Origin: Diphasiastrum complanatum
Lineage: Eukaryota; Streptophyta; Lycopodiopsida; Lycopodiales; Lycopodiaceae
Assembly (NCBI GenBank): GCA_029204225.1
Contig: MU832672.1
Span: forward strand, 1-64,000
Direction: 5' to 3'
Length of the DNA: 64,000 nt
The translations under genes and the position numbers were made by a program. Positions 57,475 through 64,000 of the stretch are shown one piece after another. Within the stretch, counting starts at the first letter, position 1; every line of letters begins with the position of its first letter. A model generated the notes under the pieces. It did not search any database and was not told the origin of the DNA. It was given only the letters and a program-made list of their open reading frames with translations.

Positions 57475-58460
57475 ATTGGTGGAGGCTGTCCAGCGCCCTA
57501 CCACCCATCACTTTCATCGATTTTTCTCCGTCAACCTTCTTGCAGATTGGTGGAAGCTGTCCAGCGCCCTACCACCCATCACTTTCATCGATTTTTCTCC
57601 GTCATTTTTGCAGATTGGTGGTGGCTGTCCAGCGCCCTACTGCCCATCACTTTCGACGATTTCTTCATCATTTTTTGCAGTTTTGGTGGAGGCTGTCCAG
57701 CGCCTTGCTAACCCATCACTTTCGTCAAATTTTTCGGCAGATTTTTATTGTGTTTGTAGATTGGTAGCTATTGCCCAGCGCCCTACTACCTCATCATTTT
57801 CGACACTTTTCGTCACCGATTTACTGTCCATTTTTTATATTGATTGGAGGCTGTCCAGTGCCCTACTACCGTCTCATTTTCAGCGGTAACCTAGAACTTT
57901 CGTCGATTTTTTCGACAGATTTTCATGGTTTTTGCAGATTTGGTAGCTATTGCCCAGTGCCCTACTACCTCATCATTTTCGACACTTTTCGTAACCGATT
58001 TGCTGTCCATTTTTTATATTGATTGGAGGCTGTCCAGCGCCCTACTACCGTCTCATTTTCAGCGGTAACCCATCACTTTCGTCGATTTTTTCGGCAGATT
58101 TTCATTGTTTTTGCAAATTTGGTAGCTATTGCCTAGCTCCCTACTACCTCATCATTTTCGACACTTTTCGTCACCGACTTGCTGTCCATTTTTGATATTG
58201 ATTGGAGGCTGTCCAGTGCCCTAGTACCGTCTCATATTCAGCGGTTCTTTTCACCGACTTGCTGTCTGTTTTTGCTATTGATTGGAGGATGATCGGCGCC
58301 TTACTTCAGCACCCTTTCTAGCCTATTTTTCACCATATTGTGGATCTTGGTAGTTGCTGCCCAGCGCCCTATTATCTCACCATTCTCGACGGATTTCTCC
58401 ATCGACTTGCTGCTCATTTTGCTGATTATTTGTCAGCTGTCTAGCGCCCTCTTTCAGCAC
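57475..58460 (+). repeat. Element B leader: about 13-unit tandem array
   Basis: Units of about 70 bp at first, then 75-100 bp, each holding a GGCTGTCCAGCGCCCTAC-like core followed by CATCACTTTCRTCGATTTTT or a CTCATCATTTTCGACACTTTT variant. Cores lie near 57491, 57562, 57631, 57701, 57776, 57853, 57953, 58033, 58131, 58211, 58287, 58361 and 58441. Later units alternate between two types, so there is a higher-order period of about 180 bp. The array lies between primer site and gag, and the same array occurs in element A. Confidence 0.9.
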
Positions 58461-58925
58461 TTTTTTCAGCTTATTTGGCGCGAGTTGAGGGTTCAGATTG
58501 GTGGCTGGTTGGCGCATCTATTCTGTCATATCTTCAGCTTTTACCTCTCTTTGTTGGCACTACCGATTGGACAACGGATGAGCACCCACCCAGGTATTGC
58601 TTGCGCCCATTTGTACTTCCTTTTTGCACCTACTTGCTCTCTTTTTGTTCACATACTGCTTTTTTCCAGCCCCCTATTTCCCTCTCATATTTGTTATTTT
58701 GCTGCCTCACACCCTCCTTCCTTTTTCCATTTTGTTAGAACCCTTCTACTTATTGGCCTTGCACATTTGCTGTCCATTATTCTACTTTCTCAGGCCCTTA
58801 TTTTCTGATTATTATCCATCTTGATTGGCTGTTGCTGTGCCGTTTTTGGTGATTTTGGAAGTTAGACTAAGTTGGGGTGACGACAAACGTCCTCTCCCTC
58901 AGGTTTTGTCTCTTCCTTAGTCCCT

Positions 58926-61892
58926 ATGGCAACTTCTTCATCAGCAAACCCACCGCAAAGCTCTTTAGATGATCGTTTTACACATATTGATGCCCGCATG
59001 GATCATCTTGAGAGTCGTATTGATCGTGTTCTTTCTAGCCTTGAGACTATCCTACCACGAGGGGATACCATCCCCCCAGACATTCTTCATCGTCCTGGTA
59101 AAGCACCTTTATTTCCTATTTTGAGTACGCATGCTCCTGCTTCATCTTCAGGAGGTGCTTTTTATAGTACATTTGGTCTCCCTTCATATAGTGCTAGTCC
59201 TTATGGGTCTCCTTTCGGATCTTCTGTACCACCACCTGGATTTCTCTACGCACCACCAGGATTTCCTTCTCCTATTTTTTCAGGTAATCTTGTGCCCCAT
59301 TTTGCTCGTGATTTTCGTGATCGCATCCAGCTTACTACTTATTCTGGTTCGTCTGACGGGAATATCTTGGAAAATTGGTTCTCTAAATTAGAGACCTATT
59401 TTCTTATATATCCCAAGACTGAAACCCACAAAGTGCAGTTGGCCGCATTACATTTAGATGGTAGAGCTCAGACTTGGTGGCGTGTTTATCGCTCTGAGCC
59501 TATTTGTGAGGGGTTACATATATGGCCCACTTTTTGTCATGATCTTTGTATGGCTATGATTGACCCACAATGGTTGGTTCGCCATCGTGATCTGTTTCGT
59601 AGCCTTCACCATACTAGTGATTTGACTATTTATATTGATCAGTTTATTGAGCTTTCCTACCTTTTTACTGATCTTCATCCTACAGAGCTTAGTTCACGTT
59701 TTATTGCCGGTCTTAGAGACACCTTACGATATGATGTCTCATCTTTTCGGCCTCTTACTCTCTCAGATGCTATCTCCTTGGCTACTACTTTGCAGCATAA
59801 GTATCTTGAGTTATCCACTTCTTCTCATTTTTCTTGCTCTCATTCCACTGCTTCTCCTACTTTGGCTTCTTCTTATACTACCGTTCCTCCTGGTCCTCCT
59901 ACCGCTATTTTTTACCATGAGGCTCTTACTCCTGATGATTCTGATGTTTATATCCAGATTCTTGATACTCCTGACCCACATTTTGTTGATGAGCCGGCTG
60001 ACCCGCTTCCTGATGATCCTGCTTCCGCCCATGCACAACTTGCTTATGCTACTTGGGCTGGTGGGCGTCATGGTCCTCATTCTATTCGGTTACGTGTTCG
60101 CATTTTGGGGCGAGAGTATATTGCTTTGGTGGATACTGGCAGTACACATTCATTTATTAGCAGTTACATTTCCACCAGGATTCGTGCTACACCTATTTCT
60201 GCTACACAGTCTCTCAGTGTCGAGGTTGCTCGTTCCCATTCTTTTTCCAGTTCTCAGATGTTTCAGGGCTTGGACTATAGCATTGGTGACTTCTCTGGAC
60301 AGGCAGATTTCTATATTATTCCTCTGGAGCGCTATGACATTATTTTTGGTGCAGATTGGTTTTCGTCACTTGGTACTGTTGTTGTGGATCTTTTTCGGCA
60401 GACACTGTCTTTTACACATGTTGGTCAGCATCATTTACTTTGTGGTATTGATTCCCAGAGTGACTATCAGTTGGTTACGCGTAGCCTGCCAAAGGTTCAT
60501 GATGCATCTCTTCTTTCCATTCAGAGTACATTAGTTGCTGCTTCACTTTCACCGTCCGTGGGTCCTCTTACTCAGGTTGATGCTGCTCCGGATTTACAGG
60601 TTCTTGCTACGTGCCTTGTGCCTATATGCCTTGATTCACAGATATCGTATTCGGTGGTCATTCCTAGTTTCATTGATATTGAGGCCGTATACCTTGGTGG
60701 TATTTCTACTATTGCTTTTGCGCCTACCTCAGATAGCCCTCCTGGTTCGGTGGTTGGTGCAATATCTTCTCCATTGGTCTCTATATCTCTATCTCTTGAG
60801 TCCGTTATGGCCGATGTTCCTGCTGATTTCTATGGGGTCCTTCACAGGTCCACGTTTGCTGGTTCTCTCGCTATTGGTGATCAGGTTGTATCTTCTTTCG
60901 CTTTATTCCATGGATCTCTGCTTGAGGTTTGTGATCTGCCTCATGATATTTCTACGGTTCCTGACATGATTCATGAGCCTTTCGCCCTTACCGTTACACA
61001 TTTTCCATCCGAGGATATTTGCCAGATGGTCACTATTACTTATCTAGGGTATTTATATGTTGGGATCTTTCTAGATGAGTATACGGGGATCCTTCAGTCT
61101 CCTTGTGTTTCTACATATAGGTTTCCTGCAGTCCATGTCGATGCTATGGCTATATGGCATTCCCGGTTATTACTTATAGCTTGGTTTTCATTTGGACATG
61201 TTGATTGGTGCTGGTTTTTCCATATTACTGATCGCCTATGGTGCCAATATCTCTATGATTATGCATGTGGCTCTCTATGTGTTCCTTGGATTGTTGCTCA
61301 TTGTCAGGCCCGGCATATCCTGATGGCTTGGGTTATTGCCTCCGTTCCAGCTACTGTTTGTTTGGGTGATCTTCAGGTTCCCCGTCATTTTGGGTTGCTC
61401 CATATCGCTTGGTCTTTGATGCTGAGTTGCCACTTTGTTCTGGTGTTCCGAGACCATCAGGGTACCTTGAGAGAGTTCCTTTTCCTCTCTTGGATAGTTT
61501 TTGGGGATGTTGCCGCCATATACTTCAGTTTTGCTCATATGTGCTTTGATACTCATTCCCAGCTACACGTGGATATTGCTCTGATGCTTGCTACGGATGT
61601 TGCGGATCCTGTTTCTCGTTCCAGTGCATTTCTTCTATTCCTCACTTGTGCGCCTGGTGTGTACTTGGGGATTACACTTGTGGCCAGTTCCGATGGGTCA
61701 TCCGATTCTCCATCCGTTTTTGGTGTATCCTATGATGGATTGGTATGTCCGTATGAGGTCTTTCTGGATGAGTTTTTCGGCTATAGTTTTTCAGTTGGGG
61801 CCTCTACTATTTCTAGATTTGTTGCTACTGTTTTCATGCATCATGTCTTTTTAGATGATGCATTGATTTGTTGGACCTTCTGGAGCTTTTGA
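58926..61892 (+). CDS. Element B 988-codon ORF: gag, protease and unknown C-terminus
   Basis: Residues 1 to about 325 are gag (SSLDDRFTHIDARMDHLESRIDR, FARDFRDRIQLTTYSG, LHLDGRAQTWWRVYR, ELSSRFIAGLRDTLR). The zinc knuckle is missing: compared with A, the protein jumps from TTVPPG to PPTAIFYHEAL. Residues about 390-520 are protease (YIALVDTGSTHSFIS, IIFGADWFSSLG). Homology to A ends after SVGPLTQV near residue 551. The remaining 437 residues, in the same frame, match no pol domain. They are rich in Phe, Leu, Val, Trp and Ser, with several hydrophobic runs (for example LLLIAWFSF, HILMAWVIASVPATVCLG, LFLSWIVFGDVAAIYFSF) that could span membranes. Its function is unknown. Confidence 0.9.
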   Translation: MATSSSANPPQSSLDDRFTHIDARMDHLESRIDRVLSSLETILPRGDTIPPDILHRPGKAPLFPILSTHAPASSSGGAFYSTFGLPSYSASPYGSPFGSSVPPPGFLYAPPGFPSPIFSGNLVPHFARDFRDRIQLTTYSGSSDGNILENWFSKLETYFLIYPKTETHKVQLAALHLDGRAQTWWRVYRSEPICEGLHIWPTFCHDLCMAMIDPQWLVRHRDLFRSLHHTSDLTIYIDQFIELSYLFTDLHPTELSSRFIAGLRDTLRYDVSSFRPLTLSDAISLATTLQHKYLELSTSSHFSCSHSTASPTLASSYTTVPPGPPTAIFYHEALTPDDSDVYIQILDTPDPHFVDEPADPLPDDPASAHAQLAYATWAGGRHGPHSIRLRVRILGREYIALVDTGSTHSFISSYISTRIRATPISATQSLSVEVARSHSFSSSQMFQGLDYSIGDFSGQADFYIIPLERYDIIFGADWFSSLGTVVVDLFRQTLSFTHVGQHHLLCGIDSQSDYQLVTRSLPKVHDASLLSIQSTLVAASLSPSVGPLTQVDAAPDLQVLATCLVPICLDSQISYSVVIPSFIDIEAVYLGGISTIAFAPTSDSPPGSVVGAISSPLVSISLSLESVMADVPADFYGVLHRSTFAGSLAIGDQVVSSFALFHGSLLEVCDLPHDISTVPDMIHEPFALTVTHFPSEDICQMVTITYLGYLYVGIFLDEYTGILQSPCVSTYRFPAVHVDAMAIWHSRLLLIAWFSFGHVDWCWFFHITDRLWCQYLYDYACGSLCVPWIVAHCQARHILMAWVIASVPATVCLGDLQVPRHFGLLHIAWSLMLSCHFVLVFRDHQGTLREFLFLSWIVFGDVAAIYFSFAHMCFDTHSQLHVDIALMLATDVADPVSRSSAFLLFLTCAPGVYLGITLVASSDGSSDSPSVFGVSYDGLVCPYEVFLDEFFGYSFSVGASTISRFVATVFMHHVFLDDALICWTFWSF

Positions 61893-62430
61893 TATGGGCC
61901 TTGAGGGTACCGTGTGCCATTGCTACTTCTCATTCATGGGCCTTATGGATACCTGGGGCTTTTGACCATGCTGGTGCATATTTCTCCATTTTAGCTATCC
62001 TTTGTCTGGATGATCTCTTTATGCTCCATGTTTCCTGGCATATCGCTTGCTTTTCCATGCTATTATAGTGTGCATGTTATCTTGCTTATGTTCCTACTCT
62101 TTGGTGCTGGTCGTCCGATGCACCTTGCACATATGGTTGATGGACACGTGTATGATGCGGCTGTTCGCGATGAGTGTCCATCTCTTTTTCAGTTTCCTTA
62201 TTGGCTTCCCGTTGCTGATGCAGTTCTACCTTCTCGGGCTTTTTGGATACCTTGGTATGATGTCCCTATCTTTTGGGCTGATCCTCTACTAGCTTGGGCA
62301 TTGCGGATACCTTGGCATTCCTAGTTGCTGCTTGATCTTCTTTTGGTTCCTTGGCATTCCTGGCTGTTCCATGTTTCTTGGTTTCTGATGACGCGGCCGA
62401 GATGTTCCCTTCGTCGCCATGATGTTGATC
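61893..62430 (+). other. Element B replacement sequence beyond the ORF
   Basis: T-rich sequence continuing the non-pol insert, with a further open stretch at 62010-62324. Phrases such as TTGG.TACCTTGG and TGGCATTCCT recur several times in 62230-62360. There is no homology to A. Confidence 0.6.
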
Positions 62431-62886
62431 CTGAGTTGTTCCCTTTCTTACCAGCTGCCATTCACTAGGTTCGCCTTCACCATAGTCGACGTTGCCGGCA
62501 GATTCAGTTTTCTATCCAGTGGGATGGTCGTCCTGTTGAGGAGGCCACATGGGAGCCTATTGATGTGTTTTATCATACACCATTATTGACAGATCAGGCT
62601 CGAGCCCTCATGGCTTTAGTTCTTTCCTCTACTACATATATCATTGTAGATGTTCCCTCTACCTCATGATTCGGCTACCTATGAATATTCTTTATTGTAG
62701 TAATTGCTTAGTACTTGCTTTACACAGTTATGATACTTTTGGGGTATCTGTTGTGACGACTTATGTCCTCTCCATCAGTATATCCATTAGTTTGTGATTT
62801 TTCAGTATTTAGCATGCTTACATTATTATTTTAGATAGTCATTATGCTTGCTAGCCGGTGGAGGGCTTTGTTTTTCTGCAGGGGAG
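62431..62886 (+). pseudogene. Element B integrase C-terminal tail/chromodomain and polypurine tract
   Basis: + strand: DPELFPFLP, one stop, VRLHHSRR, QWDGRPVEEATWEPIDVFYHTPLL and ADQ-like TDQARALMALVLSSTT, ending IVDVPSTS. It equals the end of A's pol. A polypurine tract GGGGAG (62881-62886) then primes the 3' LTR. Chromodomains in this group are thought to guide insertion; here only the tail is left. Confidence 0.85.
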
Positions 62887-63259
62887 AGTTATGGACTTGG
62901 CTCATTACATTCGCCGCGTCCATTCTTTTATTGTTATTATGCATAAGTAGGCCTAAGGGCCCTTTTTATTCATATATTGGCCTTGGGCCCTATTTGGTTA
63001 TATTTTTAGGACTTGGTCACATTGATTTGGAGTGGGGGTCCTCCTATTGGGAGGGCGCACTATTTTCCCTCCAAATCCTTTTCCCTCCCTTTTTTGAATC
63101 CTCCATTTGATTCAGGGAGAGGGTATAAGTAGGGGATCATTGTATTCCTTTATTCAGTTTATGATGATTGCTCCTCTTTAGCCTCCTTAAGCATTCTCTT
63201 CCTGCTTTCTAGCTTAAGTCTTGCTTTCTAGCATAGCTAGTGAATCTTAGCTTGTAACT
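62887..63259 (+). repeat. 3' LTR of element B
   Basis: 373 bp, AGTTATGG...TTGTAACT, followed by the CCCAA duplication and element E integrase sequence (on the minus strand SISMDFVVG). Confidence 0.92.
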
Positions 63260-63264
63260 CCCAA

Positions 63265-64000
63265 CCACAAAGTCCATGGAAATACTTTCCCACTTTTTTT
63301 CGGGAATTTCCAAGGGCATTAGTAAACCAACTGCCTTGAGTCTTTCAGCTTTATTAACTTTCAATTGTCCTACACACGGGCTGTCATGACATTCATGCAG
63401 GATTTGGGCTTGGATCCACTATGTGTAAAATAGGTGCTGTAGTCACATAGTATTTGAGGTTCTCAAAACTCTGATTCAACTCTTCAGTCCAAGTAACTGG
63501 AGGACTGAACTTACTGTGCCGGCTAACTCTTTTAGGCCCTCTGAGGACATTCGTCAAGGCCAATGCAATTAATGCATAGTTCAAGATGAATCTATGAAAA
63601 AACCCTGTAAAGCCCAAAAAGGACTTAACCTCCTGGATGGTTTTAGGGATAGGCCATTCACGTACTTGTCGGACTTTATTTGGGTCAATTTCCAACCCAT
63701 GGTCCGAAATAATGTGACCAAGGTATAACAACCTTTTCTGGAAGAATACACATTTGGACTCCTTGGCAAAAAGCTTCTCCTGTCTAAGTAACTTTAAGAC
63801 AATCATGAGATGCTCCTCATGCTCCTCCAAGGTCTTACTATAGATGAGAATATCATCCAAGTACACTATCACGAACTTTCCCAGATATGGACGAAGAAGA
63901 TCGTTCATCATCTGCTGGAAAGTCGCTGGAGCATTTGTCAAGCCAAATGGTAAAACTAGAAACTCATAATGGCCGTACCTAGTTCTAAACCCGGTTTTTT
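63265..64000 (-). pseudogene. Element E RT and RNase H start, with deletion
   Basis: Minus strand. From the edge: TNAPATFQQMMNDLL, GKFVIVYLDDILIYS (active site kept), HLMIVLKLLRQEKLFAKESKC, LGFTGFFHRFI and ILHIVDPSPNPA. Near 63400 the sequence jumps to an integrase zinc-finger scrap (CHDSP) and the PLEIPEKKWESISMDFVVG block, so RNase H and the integrase N-terminus are deleted. RT is open for 182 codons within the window. Confidence 0.88.

Larger units (their letters stand above)
57093..63259 (+). mobile_element. Element B: gag-bearing non-autonomous Ty3 retrotransposon
   Basis: 6167 bp, + strand. LTRs at 57093-57450 and 62887-63259, target-site duplication CCCAA (57088-57092 and 63260-63264), primer site TGGTATCAAAGC abutting the 5' LTR, and polypurine GGGGAG abutting the 3' LTR. 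Removing the element and one duplication restores the FVVGLPRTG codons of element E. It encodes gag and protease but no RT, RNase H or integrase core, so it should depend on an autonomous relative such as an intact form of A. Confidence 0.93.
55599..64000 (-). mobile_element. Ty3/gypsy element E, split by element B
   Basis: Minus strand. The 3' LTR is 55599-56047, chromodomain/integrase 56070-57092, element B lies inside at 57093-63259, then a short integrase piece and RT run to the window edge. It is inserted in the hAT2 transposase. The 5' LTR is outside the window. It is related to element D by LTR and to the integrase half at 19482-21026 by protein. Confidence 0.88.

Noticed and set aside
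57475-58460. Regularly spaced repeats resembling a CRISPR array
   Set aside because: The repeats are degenerate, the spacing is uneven and the 'spacers' are themselves related. They lie between an LTR primer site and gag in a plant retrotransposon, with no cas genes.
59635-60534. 299-codon frame inside element B gag-protease
   Set aside because: It is a +1 shadow of the gag-protease frame, where family homology is clear; its hydrophobicity reflects T-rich codon positions.

Overview
The window is nuclear DNA from a land plant with a large, repeat-rich genome. It is not prokaryotic and holds no dense gene array. The evidence is a host gene split into short exons by introns of up to 16.6 kb, plus Ty3/gypsy chromoviruses, Ty1/copia pol remnants, a LINE family, hAT (BED/DUF659/hATC) elements, a MITE and a tRNA-type SINE. 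Intron sizes recall gymnosperms or ferns, but the species cannot be fixed from the sequence alone.

Host gene: seven exons on the + strand (6296-6400, 15593-15810, 16096-16148, 30935-31051, 47619-47710, 49178-49264, 50293-50507) join in phase with no stop. They encode the helicase core of a DEAH-box RNA helicase, from motif Ib through DEAH, SAT, the TGQ motif, motif V and motif VI (QRAGRAGR). The protein resembles plant DEAH4 / animal DHX40. The 5' exons (motifs I, Ia) and 3' exons (rest of the winged helix, ratchet, OB fold) lie outside the window. About 0.9 kb of coding sequence is spread over 44 kb, and one intron uses a GC-AG splice pair. Almost everything else is transposable-element DNA in the introns.

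Layout: 0-4.2 kb, Ty3 and copia remnants upstream of the first visible exon. 7-13.2 kb (intron 1), a decayed LINE/copia mosaic and a Ty3 element (D) carrying a 376-bp MITE with perfect 18-bp inverted ends. 17.7-22.7 kb (intron 3), Ty3 halves joined head to head, a hAT fragment and a duplicated LTR-like repeat. 22.9-30.0 kb (intron 3), Ty3 element A on the minus strand, with three LTRs and an integrase block on the opposite strand. 34.8-47.3 kb (intron 4), a hAT element on the minus strand into which two LINEs are stacked head to tail, each bordered by (TC)n. 47.9 kb, a small SINE with a perfect 16-bp target-site duplication. 50.6-54.2 kb, a third LINE with a copia fragment inside it. 54.6-55.6 kb, a second hAT. 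55.6-64 kb, Ty3 element E (minus), split by element B (plus), a 6.17-kb relative of A with intact ends and a CCCAA target-site duplication.

The most novel-looking signals are these. (1) All three LINE copies with a visible 3' end finish in a (TC)n tract rather than poly(A), and two copies also begin at a (TC)n tract. This suggests microsatellite tails and possibly microsatellite-directed insertion. (2) Element B keeps gag, protease and the integrase C-terminus, but its RT/RNase H/integrase block is replaced by unrelated sequence that stays open in the gag frame for about 437 codons. (3) The A/B family has AG...CT LTR termini and a 5' leader built from a 70-100 bp tandem array.
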